This document shows, piece after piece, positions 33,776 through 43,100 of a stretch of 64,000 nucleotides of DNA. Source of the DNA: Microbacterium hydrocarbonoxydans (GTDB lineage Bacteria > Actinomycetota > Actinomycetes > Actinomycetales > Microbacteriaceae); the NCBI RefSeq assembly GCF_000956475.1, contig NZ_JYJB01000009.1:310001-374000 (forward strand). Direction: 5' to 3'. The notes under the pieces are model-generated. The model was not told where the DNA came from. It saw only the letters and a program-made list of their open reading frames with translations, and searched no databases. Made by a program: the position numbers and the translations under genes. Numbering within the stretch: the first letter of the stretch is position 1; each line of letters begins with the position of its first letter.

Positions 33776-35293
33776 GTGACTGCGTACGTCTCGGCCTTCG
33801 ACTTCTTCTCCATCGGAGTAGGACCCTCGAGTTCCCACACGGTCGGGCCGATGCGAGCCGCGCTCGACTTCGCCCGGCGCCTCGCCGCGACCGGCGGCAT
33901 CGACCGCATCGCGCGGGTCGGCAGCACGTTGTACGGATCGCTCGGCGCCACGGGCATCGGGCACGGGACGCCGGATGCCGTGGTCGCCGGACTCCGCGGA
34001 CTGTCACCCGAGACGTGCGACCCCGCCCAGGTACGCGCGGCATGGACGGACTTCCCCGAAGGGGCGACGCTCGACCTGAACGGCACGCACGGCATCCGCT
34101 TCGCCAAGGACGACATCGTCTTCGCCCCGCGCACGCGGCTCCCGGGTCACCCGAATGCGATGACGCTCACCGCCTGGGACGCCGACGGCGCGATCGTCGC
34201 GGTCGACACGTACTACTCGATCGGCGGCGGGTTCATCCGCCGAGACGGCGAGGAGGCGACGCTCTCGACGGGCGGGCTGCCGTATTCCTACGCGGATGCC
34301 GCATCGATGCTCGCACTGTGCGATGAGCACGGGATCACGATCGCGGAGCTGGCCAAGCGCAACGAGATCTCGATGCGCAGCGAGCAGGAGCTCGCAGCCG
34401 GGCTGGATGCGATCTGGGACGCGATGTCCAGCTGCGTCGAGGCGGGGCTGTCCGCAGAGGGCGTCCTCCCGGGGATGCTCAAGGTCAAGCGGCGCGCCGG
34501 CGTGATCCGCGCCCAGCTCGAGGAGGCGGAGGCCGACGGGCACCGCGAGCTGCCGGGCGAATGGCTGGGCGCGTTCGCGCTCGCCGTCAACGAGGAGAAC
34601 GCCGCGGGCGGACGGGTCGTCACCGCGCCGACGAACGGAGCAGCCGGCATCCTGCCCGCCGTCGCCATGTACTGGTGGCGCTTCCTCGCCGACTCCGGGC
34701 TCGGAGCGGGCAACGCGGTCACACCCTATGGCGAGCTCGTCGGCAGCGCGCTGCTCGGCTTCGGGGCGGAGGCCTCGCTCGTCGCGGTCGGGGCTGGGTC
34801 CCTGAGCCTGTCGAAGGGCGACGACCCGGTCACCGTCGCCGAGGCGAACCGCCGCCGCGGCATCCGCCGGTTCCTGCTCACCGCCACGGCTCTGGGGTCG
34901 CTGTTCAAGGCGAACGCCTCCATCTCCGGCGCCGAGGGCGGGTGTCAGGCCGAGGTCGGATCGGCGTGCGCCATGGCCGCAGGCGGACTCACCGCCGTCA
35001 TGGGCGGAACGAACCGGCAGATCGAGAACGCCGCCGAGATCGCCATGGAGCATCACCTCGGTCTCACCTGCGACCCGATCGGCGGCCTCGTGCAGATCCC
35101 GTGCATCGAGCGCAACGCGATCGCTGCATCCACTGCGGTGACCGCGGCACGCCTCGCGCTGCGCGGCGATGGCAGCCACTACGTGTCGCTCGACGCTGTC
35201 GTGGAGACCATGCGGCAGACCGGCCTCGACATGTCGACGAAGTACAAGGAGACCAGCGAGGGCGGCCTCGCGGTCAACGTCATCGAGTGCTGA
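33776..35293 (+). CDS. sdaA: L-serine ammonia-lyase (single-chain, Fe-S)
   Basis: Deaminates L-serine to pyruvate in the cytosol. 505 residues, the single-chain type with beta domain (SAFDFFSIGVGPSSSHTVGPM at the start) and alpha domain. The cluster cysteines are in GAEGGCQAEVGSACAMAAGG, LTCDPIGGLVQIPC and the following ERNAI block; APTNGAAGILPAV is the substrate loop. GTG start at 33776 with TAAGCT (33764-33769) 6 bases before it, so leaderless. Its promoter region overlaps that of the divergent ECF41 target. Confidence 0.96.
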   Translation: MTAYVSAFDFFSIGVGPSSSHTVGPMRAALDFARRLAATGGIDRIARVGSTLYGSLGATGIGHGTPDAVVAGLRGLSPETCDPAQVRAAWTDFPEGATLDLNGTHGIRFAKDDIVFAPRTRLPGHPNAMTLTAWDADGAIVAVDTYYSIGGGFIRRDGEEATLSTGGLPYSYADAASMLALCDEHGITIAELAKRNEISMRSEQELAAGLDAIWDAMSSCVEAGLSAEGVLPGMLKVKRRAGVIRAQLEEAEADGHRELPGEWLGAFALAVNEENAAGGRVVTAPTNGAAGILPAVAMYWWRFLADSGLGAGNAVTPYGELVGSALLGFGAEASLVAVGAGSLSLSKGDDPVTVAEANRRRGIRRFLLTATALGSLFKANASISGAEGGCQAEVGSACAMAAGGLTAVMGGTNRQIENAAEIAMEHHLGLTCDPIGGLVQIPCIERNAIAASTAVTAARLALRGDGSHYVSLDAVVETMRQTGLDMSTKYKETSEGGLAVNVIEC

Positions 35294-35321
35294 CGTCCGC
35301 GGCTCGGGTTAGCGTCTGATC

Positions 35322-36077
35322 ATGGAGTCGATCTGGAAGCCGGGGAGCCGCCGACGACGGGAGCAGCCCGTGGTGGCGGTGCGCCCGAACGACGACGCGC
35401 CGGCGCCGAGCAGCACGTGGCCGGCCAGCATTCCCGCCGTCGCGCAGGTCCTCCGGGAGGGCATCGACCTCGCGCCGGGCGTGACCTTTCTCGTGGGCGA
35501 GAACGGCAGCGGCAAATCGACCATCGTCGAGGGCATCGCGATCGCCTACGGGCTTTCACCGGAAGGCGGCTCCCGCAACGCGAGGCACAGCACTCGCCCG
35601 ACCGAGTCGCCGCTGTCGGAGTGGATCCGTCTGCAGCGCGGTGTCGGCGCGAACCGCTGGGGGTTCTTTCTGCGTGCCGAGACGATGCACTCGTTCTACA
35701 CGTATCTCGAGGAGAACCCGTCGATGAGCGGGCCCGAGGCCTCCTTCCACGAGATGAGCCACGGTGAGTCGTTCCTCGCGATCCTGGACAGCCGGTTCGA
35801 CGAGCCCGGTTTCTACTGCCTCGACGAACCGGAGGCGGCGCTGTCGTTCAACTCGACGCTCTCCCTGATCTCCGTGCTGCAGCGGATCGTCGACGACGGC
35901 GGGCAGGTGCTGTGCGCCACGCACTCGCCGGTGCTCGCGGCGCTTCCCGGCGCGAGGATCCTGGAGGTGGGCGAATGGGGGATCCGCTCGGCGCAGTGGC
36001 ACGATCTCGAACTCGTGCAGCACTGGAAGTCGTTCCTCGACGCTCCGCCGCGGTATCTGCGCCACCTGCTCGGCTGA
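35322..36077 (+). CDS. AAA/ABC-type ATPase (SMC-like, stand-alone)
   Basis: 251 residues, a single nucleotide-binding domain with no membrane part. Seen: Walker A VGENGSGKST near residue 58, an ABC-like signature MSHGES near 145, Walker B GFYCLDEPEAAL near 165 and an H-loop CATHSP near 197. The spacing without a coiled-coil insertion is that of the small stand-alone ATPases related to RecF/SMC and retron or nuclease partners, but no nuclease is adjacent. TAGCGT (35310-35315) lies 6 bases before the ATG, so leaderless. The function is not known; a regulator or repair role is possible. Confidence 0.85.
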   Translation: MESIWKPGSRRRREQPVVAVRPNDDAPAPSSTWPASIPAVAQVLREGIDLAPGVTFLVGENGSGKSTIVEGIAIAYGLSPEGGSRNARHSTRPTESPLSEWIRLQRGVGANRWGFFLRAETMHSFYTYLEENPSMSGPEASFHEMSHGESFLAILDSRFDEPGFYCLDEPEAALSFNSTLSLISVLQRIVDDGGQVLCATHSPVLAALPGARILEVGEWGIRSAQWHDLELVQHWKSFLDAPPRYLRHLLG

Positions 36078-36083
36078 GCAGGT
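36064..36083. promoter_or_regulatory. Perfect 8-bp dyad in the tetR promoter
   Basis: ACCTGCTC-GGCT-GAGCAGGT covers the stop of the ATPase gene and lies just upstream of TAGGCT (36086-36091), the -10 of the TetR gene. The position, immediately before the -10, suits an autoregulatory operator; a terminator for the ATPase gene is the alternative. Confidence 0.6.
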
Positions 36084-36098
36084 CGTAGGCTGACGGTC

Positions 36099-36695
36099 AT
36101 GATCGAGCAGGGCGCGCCGCGGCGGCGTGGGCGACCGCGCGGCGGCACGGATTCGCGCGAGCGCATCATCGCCGCGGCCGTCGACGAGTTCGGCGAGCAG
36201 GGATACGAGGCGTCGACCGTCCGCGCGATCGCGGCTCGCGCGGGGGTTGACTCCGCGCTCGTGCACCATTACTTCGGCACGAAGGCCGATCTGTTCGCAG
36301 AGGTCGTCGGGATTCCCATGCGGCCCGACATCGACGTGCCCGGCATCCTGAACGGTCCCCGCGAGCTGGTGGGGGAGCGCGTGGTCCGCTACGTGCTCGA
36401 GGCATTCGAGAAGCCGGACGTCCGCCGGCGCGGCGTGGTGCTCATCCGCACGGCGATCGGGAGCCGGCTCACCACGCCTCTGCTCGCAGGCTTCCTCTCG
36501 CGTGAGCTGATCGGACGGATCGCACGCACGCTCGACGTCGACGACGCCGAACTGCGCGCGACTCTTGTCGCCTCGCAGATCGCGGGACTGCTCGTGGCCC
36601 GGTATGTGATCAAGCTCCCGGCGCTCGCCGCGGCATCCGTCGACGAGCTCGTCACCCGGGTCGGGCCGACCGTGCAGCGGTACCTGTTCGGCTGA
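36099..36695 (+). CDS. TetR family transcriptional regulator
   Basis: 198 residues. RERIIAAAVDEFGEQGYEASTVRAIAARAGVDSALVHHYFGTKADLF (in part) is the TetR helix-turn-helix; the C-terminal ligand domain is helical with PGILNGPRELVGERVVRYVLEAFE typical of the TetR_C_11-like subfamily. TAGGCT lies 7 bases before the ATG (leaderless). It stands 132 bases upstream of an ABC exporter operon on the same strand and most likely represses it and itself. Confidence 0.92.
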   Translation: MIEQGAPRRRGRPRGGTDSRERIIAAAVDEFGEQGYEASTVRAIAARAGVDSALVHHYFGTKADLFAEVVGIPMRPDIDVPGILNGPRELVGERVVRYVLEAFEKPDVRRRGVVLIRTAIGSRLTTPLLAGFLSRELIGRIARTLDVDDAELRATLVASQIAGLLVARYVIKLPALAAASVDELVTRVGPTVQRYLFG

Positions 36696-36818
36696 GCCGG
36701 CATCCTTCCGTTCGCGATCCCTGCGGCGCGCGGAAGTGGACCCGCATGTCCACGCGCCGCGACGCGCGAAGGTCGCCGACGTGCACGGCTCTTGTGCGCG
36801 CCCTTCGGCAGGCGCATA

Positions 36819-36836
36819 ATTCATCACATGATGAAT
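36819..36836. promoter_or_regulatory. Operator-like dyad over the ABC exporter start
   Basis: ATTCATCA-CA-TGATGAAT is a perfect 8-bp dyad that covers the predicted transcription start and the ATG codons at 36828/36831; CATAAT at 36815-36820 is the likely -10, 7 bases before the first ATG. A TetR dimer bound here would block transcription. It differs in sequence from the dyad in the tetR promoter. Confidence 0.7.
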
Positions 36837-37589
36837 AACTCGGCGGTGGAGATCTCGCAGCTGCGGGTGCGAAGAGGCCGGACACAGGTGTTCGACGGCG
36901 TCGATCTCGCGATACCGCGAGGCGAGATCACCGGTCTGCTCGGGCCGTCCGGATGCGGAAAGACGACCCTCATGCGCGCGATCGTCGGGGTGCAGAAGAT
37001 CTCCGACGGCACCGTGACCGTGCTCGGCGAAGCCGGCGGCACGAAGCGGCTGCGTCAGCGGGTCGCCTACGGCACGCAGGGAGCGGCGACGTACGGCGAC
37101 CTCACGGTGCGGCAGAACCTCGCCTACTTCGCGCGTCTGCTGAAAGCGCCCCGCGGTGATGTCGACCGCGTGCTCGACGAGGTCGGGCTGCGAGCGCAGG
37201 CGGGACAGCTGGTCGAATCGCTCAGCGGAGGGCAGTCGATCAGAGTGTCGCTCGCGATGGCGCTCATCGGCACGCCGGAGCTGATCGTGCTCGACGAGCC
37301 GACCGTCGGGCTCGATCCCGTGCTGCGGGCCGAGCTGTGGGGACTGTTCCGCGGCCTCGCCGATCGCGGGGTGACGATGGTGGTATCCAGCCACGTGATG
37401 GACGAGGCGCTGCGCTGCGACCGCCTCCTCCTGATGCGCGACGGGCGGATCATCGCCGACACCACGCCGCGGGCGCTGCTCGCCGACACCGGAACCGCCG
37501 ACCCGGAGGCGGCGTTCCTCGCCGTGATAGAGAGGGATCGCCAGGCGCACGGGGCCACTCGCCGCACCCGGCGGGAGGTATCGGAATGA
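36828..37589 (+). CDS. ABC transporter ATP-binding protein (DrrA-like exporter)
   Basis: 253 residues. Walker A GPSGCGKTT near residue 43, Q-loop region YGTQGA, signature LSGGQS near 137 and Walker B LIVLDEPTVGLDP near 160, with an H-loop SSHVMDEA. The Gln after LSGG is as usual. This is the ATPase of an ABC-2 type drug or lipid exporter; the permease gene overlaps its stop by ATGA. The start is either of two adjacent ATGs in the operator dyad; the first is given. Regulated by the TetR protein upstream. Confidence 0.93.
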   Translation: MMNNSAVEISQLRVRRGRTQVFDGVDLAIPRGEITGLLGPSGCGKTTLMRAIVGVQKISDGTVTVLGEAGGTKRLRQRVAYGTQGAATYGDLTVRQNLAYFARLLKAPRGDVDRVLDEVGLRAQAGQLVESLSGGQSIRVSLAMALIGTPELIVLDEPTVGLDPVLRAELWGLFRGLADRGVTMVVSSHVMDEALRCDRLLLMRDGRIIADTTPRALLADTGTADPEAAFLAVIERDRQAHGATRRTRREVSE

Positions 37590-38320
37590 ACGGGCGACGG
37601 ATGCTGGCGACCGCGGGTCGCGTGCTCGAGCAGCTTCGCCACGATCCGCGCTCGATCGCGCTGATGCTGATCGCGCCGAGTCTGCTCGTGGGGCTGTTCG
37701 CCTGGCTGTTCAGCGATCAGGACGGCGTGTTCGATCGCTTCGGCGGAGCGATCCTCGCGCTGTTCCCCTTCATCGTGATGTTCCTGATCACCTCCATCAC
37801 GACGCTCCGCGAGCGTCGTTCGGGAACGCTCGAGCGACTGATGACGACGCCGGTCGGCAAGGCCGATTTCATCCTCGGCTATGCGCTCGCATTCGGTCTG
37901 ATGGCGCTGCTGCAGGCCGTCGTCACCGTGTCGTTCGCGGTGGGGGTGTGCGGACTCGACGTCGACGGCCCGCTGTGGCAGCTCGGCCTCGTCGCGGTCG
38001 TCGACGCGCTGCTGGGCACCGCGCTCGGGCTGCTCGCGAGCGCGTACGCTGCGACCGAGTTCCAAGCCGTGCAGTTCATGCCGCTGCTCGTGTTCCCGCA
38101 GATCATCCTCGGCGGGCTCTTCATGCCGCGCGACCAGATGCCCGACGTGCTGCACGCCATCTCGGACTGGCTGCCGTTGAGCTATGCGATCGACGCGATC
38201 GGTGCGGTCGCGGCGGGGGATCCGGACGGCGACGTGTACGGGCCGCTCCTGGTGGTGGCGGCGTTCGCCGTCGCCGCTCTCGTGCTCGCGTCTCTCACCC
38301 TGCGACGCCGGACCAGGTAG
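37586..38320 (+). CDS. ABC-2 type transporter permease (DrrB-like)
   Basis: 244 residues with six membrane helices. The ABC-2 pattern is clear: TSITTLRERRSGTLERLMTTPVGKADFILGY (in part; the E-R-x-x-G-T-x-E-x-L motif), and LLVFPQIILGGLFMPRDQMPDVLHAISDWLPLSYAIDAI (in part) near the C-terminus. Overlaps the ATPase gene by ATGA, so expressed in step with it. Likely exports a hydrophobic drug or antibiotic. Confidence 0.93.
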   Translation: MNGRRMLATAGRVLEQLRHDPRSIALMLIAPSLLVGLFAWLFSDQDGVFDRFGGAILALFPFIVMFLITSITTLRERRSGTLERLMTTPVGKADFILGYALAFGLMALLQAVVTVSFAVGVCGLDVDGPLWQLGLVAVVDALLGTALGLLASAYAATEFQAVQFMPLLVFPQIILGGLFMPRDQMPDVLHAISDWLPLSYAIDAIGAVAAGDPDGDVYGPLLVVAAFAVAALVLASLTLRRRTR

Positions 38321-38353
38321 ATCGGGCCGGGAAGGCCGCGCAGGAGCGCGTGC

Positions 38354-40906
38354 TCAGTCGCGCGCTCGCCGGGTCGTGTGCCGGGTGGGGGTGGCGGCCC
38401 ACGGGTCTTCGGGCCACGGATGCTTGGGGTAGCGACCGCGCATCTCGGCGCGCACCTGCGCGTACGGACCCGACCAGAACGAGGCCAGGTCGTCGGTGAC
38501 GGCGAGCGGACGGCCCGCGGGCGAGAGCAGGTGGAAGAGCACTGGCACCCGGCCATCGACCAGCCGAGGCGTCTCGGCCCACCCGAAGCACTCCTGCAGC
38601 TTCACAGCCACGACGGGGCGTGCCGCGGGATCATCTGCCGGGGCGTAGTCGATGCGGATGCGCGATCCGGTCGGCACCTCGAGCCGCTCCGGCGCGAGGT
38701 CATCGAAGCGCACCGCTTCCGGCCACGGCAGCAGCCGGCGGAGCGCGGATGACAGGTCGAGCCGCCCGGCCGGCGTGCCCGCCGCCAGCGTGTCGAGCTC
38801 GGGCGCGAGCCACGCGTCGAGGGCGGCGAGGAGCCCAGTGTCCGACACATCAGGCCAGGGCGCGCCGAGCTCGTGGTGCAGCAGCGCCAGTCGCCGTCGC
38901 AGAGCGTCGGCGGTGTCCGACCAGCCGAACATGCTCAGGCCGTCTCGGCGGATCGCCCGGCGCACGGCATCCCGCCCGTCCTCGGTCGACGCCTTGACCG
39001 GCGCCGAGGAGAGGAGGATCGCCCCGACCCGGCGTTCGCGGCGCGCCTGGACGCGACCCCCGGTGAACTCCGCTTCGATCCGATCGGTGATCAGGTGGCT
39101 CGCGGCGCGCTCCATCTGCTCCTGGGTGAGCGCCGCGGCCGACCGGATGACGGCGCCCGATCCCGCCGCCGCGCGACCCGAGGCGCGGGCGACGTCGGCG
39201 ACGGCCAGCCACTCGACCGAGGCGAGCGAACCGGTGACGCCGGCGCGGGTTCCGGATGCCAGCTGGAAGGTCGCCCCGGCGGCGGTGTGCTCCACACGAC
39301 GGGCGATGCGCTCGGGAAAGGCGAGGGCGATCACGAGGCCGGTGCCGTCGAGATCGGAGCGCCCACCGGGTGCCGGGGGGATCATGCGCTCGAGCCGGTC
39401 GGCGTCGCTGCGCCACCGCCTGGCGTCCTTCGGTCGTCCGCCGCGCAGAGCGACGAGCGCCTGGGCGACGTCGGCATCGGCGATCCGCAGATCGCCTCCC
39501 AGCAGGGCGACGACCTCCGCCGCCAGCCTGGCTCCGACGAGAGGACTGCCGTCGCGGAGCGCACGAGCGAGCCGCGGTTCGGTCGGGATGCGCGCGAGCG
39601 CTCGCCCGGCATCCGTCGCTCGTCCGTCGTCGTCGATCGCGCCCAGACCGCGCAGCACTCCGAGAGCGTCCGCGAGAGCGTCGGCGGGCAGTGGATCGAG
39701 CATGCGCAGGCCGGTACCGCCCGGCGCTCCCCAGCATGCGAGGAGCAATGCCGCGTCTGCGAGGTCGGCCGTCGCGATCTCCGGGGCGGGCCGGGCGGGA
39801 GCCGCAGCGTACGTGCGCTCATCGACGCAGCGGATGACGGAGCCGGGGGCCTGTCGGGTGGCGCGACCGGCGCGCTGCACGCACGACGAACGGGGCGCGG
39901 CAGAGGTGACGAGGCCGGTCATCCCTCGTGCGGCGTCACGCTGCGGGCGCCTGGCGAGGCAGCTGTCGACGACGAGGCGCACGCCGGGCACAGTGAGCGA
40001 CGATTCGGCGAGGGAGGTGGTGACGATGATGCGCGCCGGGTCGTCCGGCCGGCGGCCGCGGATCACCGCGTCCTGTTCGGCCGCCGGGATCTGCCCGTGC
40101 AGCTCACGCACATCGAAGCCGCCGGCCGCATCGCGGACGCGGCGGGCGATCTCCGACACCTCGCGGGCACCGGGGGCGAACACGAGCACGTCGGCGGTGG
40201 GGTCCAGGCGGGTCAGATCCAGGGCAGCGGATGCCGTGACGCGCGCGACATGGTCGAGGAACGCCCAGGTCACCCCGCGGTCGTCGAGGCGCGGCACAGG
40301 ACTCGGCGCCCAGCGCTCGGTGAGCGGGAAGGCCGGCACGTCGTGCTCGACGATCGGCGCCGGTCGATCCGTGGGGCCGATGACGGTCGCGATGCGCTCG
40401 GCATCGAGCGTCGCCGACATCGTGACGAGCACCAGGTCGTCGCGCAGCTCGCGCACCTCCGACAGCAGCCCGATCAGAAGGTCGGTCTCGAGTGCCCTCT
40501 CGTGCACCTCGTCGATGACCACGGCATCCACGCCGTCGAGACCTGGGTCGTCCAGCATCCGTCGCAGCAGCACGCCGGCGGTGACGAACTCGATGCGGGT
40601 CTGCGCGCTGACCGCGCGCTCGCCGCGGACTGTGAAGCCGACACGGTCTCCCAGCGATGTGCCGTCGAGCTGTGCGAGACGACGGGCGGCCGCTCGTGCT
40701 GCGACGCGGCGGGGCTGCGTGACGATGACGCGCCCGCGCGAGCGGTTCGCGAGCAGAGGCGGGACCAGTGTGGTCTTGCCCGTACCCGGTGGCGCGCTCA
40801 CGACCACGGCAGCACTGGTGTCGAGCGCCGCGGAGACCTGGTCGAGGGCGCCGGCGAAGGAGAGGCGGTCGCCGATCGAGACGAGGTCGAAGGCGCCGAC
40901 GGTCAT
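38354..40906 (-). CDS. hrpB: ATP-dependent helicase HrpB
   Basis: 850 residues, DEAH-box RNA/DNA helicase of the HrpB family. Motif I SAPPGTGKTTLVPP near residue 36, Ia TQPRRVAARAAA, II DEVHE near 125, III VTMSAT near 155, V/VI in TSLAESSLTVPGV and QRAGRATRQAPG, then the helicase-associated and HrpB-specific C-terminal domain (FHLLSPAGRPLAVTDDLASFW near 800). The start at 40906 overlaps the upstream gene by ATGA; the longer open frame upstream is inside that gene. Its cellular role in bacteria is poorly known. Confidence 0.95.
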   Translation of the reverse strand: MTVGAFDLVSIGDRLSFAGALDQVSAALDTSAAVVVSAPPGTGKTTLVPPLLANRSRGRVIVTQPRRVAARAAARRLAQLDGTSLGDRVGFTVRGERAVSAQTRIEFVTAGVLLRRMLDDPGLDGVDAVVIDEVHERALETDLLIGLLSEVRELRDDLVLVTMSATLDAERIATVIGPTDRPAPIVEHDVPAFPLTERWAPSPVPRLDDRGVTWAFLDHVARVTASAALDLTRLDPTADVLVFAPGAREVSEIARRVRDAAGGFDVRELHGQIPAAEQDAVIRGRRPDDPARIIVTTSLAESSLTVPGVRLVVDSCLARRPQRDAARGMTGLVTSAAPRSSCVQRAGRATRQAPGSVIRCVDERTYAAAPARPAPEIATADLADAALLLACWGAPGGTGLRMLDPLPADALADALGVLRGLGAIDDDGRATDAGRALARIPTEPRLARALRDGSPLVGARLAAEVVALLGGDLRIADADVAQALVALRGGRPKDARRWRSDADRLERMIPPAPGGRSDLDGTGLVIALAFPERIARRVEHTAAGATFQLASGTRAGVTGSLASVEWLAVADVARASGRAAAGSGAVIRSAAALTQEQMERAASHLITDRIEAEFTGGRVQARRERRVGAILLSSAPVKASTEDGRDAVRRAIRRDGLSMFGWSDTADALRRRLALLHHELGAPWPDVSDTGLLAALDAWLAPELDTLAAGTPAGRLDLSSALRRLLPWPEAVRFDDLAPERLEVPTGSRIRIDYAPADDPAARPVVAVKLQECFGWAETPRLVDGRVPVLFHLLSPAGRPLAVTDDLASFWSGPYAQVRAEMRGRYPKHPWPEDPWAATPTRHTTRRARD

Positions 40907-41436
40907 CTCAGGCTGAAGGTCATCACCGTGACGAAGACCACCACGATCACGACGAGCGCCCCGCCGCCGCATCCGATGGCGGCGATGGCCCCGTAGCCGA
41001 GGCGTGAGACCTGAGCGCCGGATGCCCGGGCGGCGGCGATGAACTCGGGGCCGCCCTGAGAGCTGAAGGCCGCTCCGGCCGCCGCCTGATTCACACCGCG
41101 TCCGACATCGACGCCGGCCTCGAAGACCGGCCTGTCGAAGGCCTCGGCGTACGTGCTGGCGGCGCCGTACGCGATCGCGCGCCCGACCGCGGCGGGCTTC
41201 GCGAGAATAGGGTAGCTGCGCCCCTGCACCACGAGGGTGATGCGCTGCGCGGCCGACTTCACGGTGACCTGCTGCGCCGGCACGCTGAACTGCTGCGCCC
41301 AGCCGCCGCCGGAGGCGACCCACAGGGTCACGTAGCCGTTGCTCACCTCTGCGCGGGCTTCGTACCAGCCGCCGGTGGTGGTGTCGCCGTACGCACCGGT
41401 GAACACTGCGTACGGGTACTGGTAGGGCATCGTCAT
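40903..41436 (-). CDS. Hypothetical protein with C-terminal membrane anchor
   Basis: 177 residues, not recognised. A Tyr/Gly-rich N-terminal half rich in strands (GGWYEARAEVSNGYVTLWVASG), then a helical part and a strong C-terminal membrane helix (AIAAIGCGGGALVVIVVVFVTVMTF). A tail-anchored topology is predicted. TAGACT (plus 41443-41448) lies 6 bases before the ATG (leaderless). It is the first gene of a two-gene unit with hrpB, whose start overlaps its stop. Confidence 0.75.
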   Translation of the reverse strand: MTMPYQYPYAVFTGAYGDTTTGGWYEARAEVSNGYVTLWVASGGGWAQQFSVPAQQVTVKSAAQRITLVVQGRSYPILAKPAAVGRAIAYGAASTYAEAFDRPVFEAGVDVGRGVNQAAAGAAFSSQGGPEFIAAARASGAQVSRLGYGAIAAIGCGGGALVVIVVVFVTVMTFSLR

Positions 41437-41456
41437 GCGTCGAGTCTACGAAAAGC

Positions 41457-41492
41457 ACGGGGCCGTCCTGCACGAATGCAGGACGGCCCCGT
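41457..41492 (-). terminator. Intrinsic terminator of the flotillin gene
   Basis: A perfect 16-bp stem (41457-41472 with 41477-41492) with a 4-base loop; on the minus strand it is followed by GCTTTTCG. It starts 7 bases after the flotillin stop. Confidence 0.93.
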
Positions 41493-41499
41493 CAGAAGG

Positions 41500-43083
41500 T
41501 CACTCCGATTCGGCCGCGGGCGGCGGGGGAGTGGTCGGGTTCGGCTGCCGGACCACAGGCGGGGTGGCAGCCGCGATCCCGTCGCCGATGCCGCGTCCGA
41601 CGGCCTGGCCCTGGATGATCGATGCGAGGTCGAGTCCGGTCGCCGAGCTGACGCTGTCGAAGACCGACTTCAGCGCCTTGGCGCTGTCGGCGCCGACGAG
41701 GTCGGACGCGCCGTCGCCGGAGCCGCCGATGATCGACACGCTGCCGATCGTCGAGTAGCCCTTCGCGAATTCGGCCATGATCGACGGCAGCACGTCGAGC
41801 ACGCGCTGCGACAGGAACGCGTCCTGGTTGGAGGCGATGGCCTTGGCCTCCGCCTCGACGGCGGCGGCTCGTGCCTCGCCCTCTGCGCGGATCGCGTCGG
41901 CCTCTGCGTTCGCACGCAGACGGCGGGCCTGCGACTCGGCCTCGGCCTGAGCGCGCAGGGCGTCGGCCTCACCGGTCGCACGGGCGATCGCGGCGGCGGC
42001 CTCACCGGCGGCCTTGGCCTTGTCCGCCTGGGCCTGCTGCTCGGCGATGCGGGTGCGCGCCTCTGCCTGCTTGACCTGCTCGATCGCCGCGGCCTCTGCC
42101 GCCTTCTCGCGGGTGTAGAGCTCGGCCTGGGCGCGAGTCTCGGCCTCGTACCGCTGCGCGTCTGCGACGCGCTTCACGTCGGCATCGAGCTGCGCCTGGC
42201 GGTTCTCGGCCTGCTGCTGCAGGACGGCCTGCTGGGCCTGCTCGCGGGCGAGGTTCTCGGCCTGCTCGGCTTCGGCGCGCGCACGGCCGATGCCGGCGTT
42301 CGCGTTGGCGGTGTTCGTGTCGAGCGCGGTCTGCTCGATCAGGTTCGCTTCCTGGTTCGCGATGTTCTTCTGGTTGATCGCGCGGTCGGCGTTCGTCTGC
42401 GAGATCTCGGCGGCCTGGCGCTTCGCCTGGATCTCGGGGGCGCCGAGCGACTGGATGTAGCCGACCTTGTCGGTGATGCCCTTGATCTGGAACGAGTCGA
42501 GGATCAGGCCCTGCTCGGCGAGCTCCTGAGAGACGTCTGCGGCGATCTGGTCGGAGAACTTCTTGCGCTCGCGCATCAGCTCGACGACCGACAGCGTCGC
42601 CACGATGCCGCGCAGCGCACCTTCGAGCTGCTCGGTGGTGAACTGCTCGATGGCCTTGTCCTGCGAGGCGAAGCGCTCTGCGGCGCGGCGCACGTAGAGG
42701 GGGTCGGATCCGATCTTCACGATCGCGACGCCGTCGACGTTGAGGGTGACGCTGTCCAGCGACTGCGCCTCGGCGTTCAGGGAGACCTGGCGCGAGCGCA
42801 GGGAGATGATCTCGTGGCGCTGCGTGATCGGGTTGACGAGCGACTTGCCGTTCACGATCACCGTGACGGGAGACTCCTCCGTCTCGCCGCGAGTCGTGCC
42901 GTCAGCGGAGATGACGGTGCGCTGCACCTTCTGCTTGCGCCCTGAGATGACCAGGGCCTCGTCGGCGCGGGCGACCTTGATCCAGCTGCGTGCGAACAGC
43001 AGCAGGATGAGCAGAACGACGATGACGGCGACGATCGCGATGCCGACGATGATGAGGATGCCGATAGCTCCGGCGATCTCCAT
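41500..43083 (-). CDS. Flotillin-like SPFH-domain membrane protein
   Basis: 527 residues. An N-terminal membrane helix (AIGILIIVGIAIVAVIVVLL) is followed by an SPFH/band-7 domain (about residues 35-220) and a long Ala/Glu/Gln-rich coiled coil with many A-E-A-x repeats (about 240-430, for example AEAEQAENLAREQAQQA), ending in a disordered Pro-rich tail (NPTTPPPPAAESE). This is the bacterial flotillin plan: a scaffold of ordered membrane domains that oligomerises through the coiled coil. GGGAGGT ribosome site. The leader carries two strong hairpins just upstream. No NfeD-type partner gene is adjacent. Confidence 0.93.
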   Translation of the reverse strand: MEIAGAIGILIIVGIAIVAVIVVLLILLLFARSWIKVARADEALVISGRKQKVQRTVISADGTTRGETEESPVTVIVNGKSLVNPITQRHEIISLRSRQVSLNAEAQSLDSVTLNVDGVAIVKIGSDPLYVRRAAERFASQDKAIEQFTTEQLEGALRGIVATLSVVELMRERKKFSDQIAADVSQELAEQGLILDSFQIKGITDKVGYIQSLGAPEIQAKRQAAEISQTNADRAINQKNIANQEANLIEQTALDTNTANANAGIGRARAEAEQAENLAREQAQQAVLQQQAENRQAQLDADVKRVADAQRYEAETRAQAELYTREKAAEAAAIEQVKQAEARTRIAEQQAQADKAKAAGEAAAAIARATGEADALRAQAEAESQARRLRANAEADAIRAEGEARAAAVEAEAKAIASNQDAFLSQRVLDVLPSIMAEFAKGYSTIGSVSIIGGSGDGASDLVGADSAKALKSVFDSVSSATGLDLASIIQGQAVGRGIGDGIAAATPPVVRQPNPTTPPPPAAESE

Positions 43084-43100
43084 GGATGACCTCCCTGGTT

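Noticed and set aside
35322-36077. Stand-alone ATPase as part of a phage-defence pair (Gabija- or retron-like)
   Set aside because: No nuclease, reverse transcriptase or other effector is adjacent; the neighbours are sdaA and a TetR-ABC exporter.
38873-40996. Plus-strand open frames of 707-754 codons opposite hrpB
   Set aside because: Antisense to a complete HrpB with all helicase motifs.
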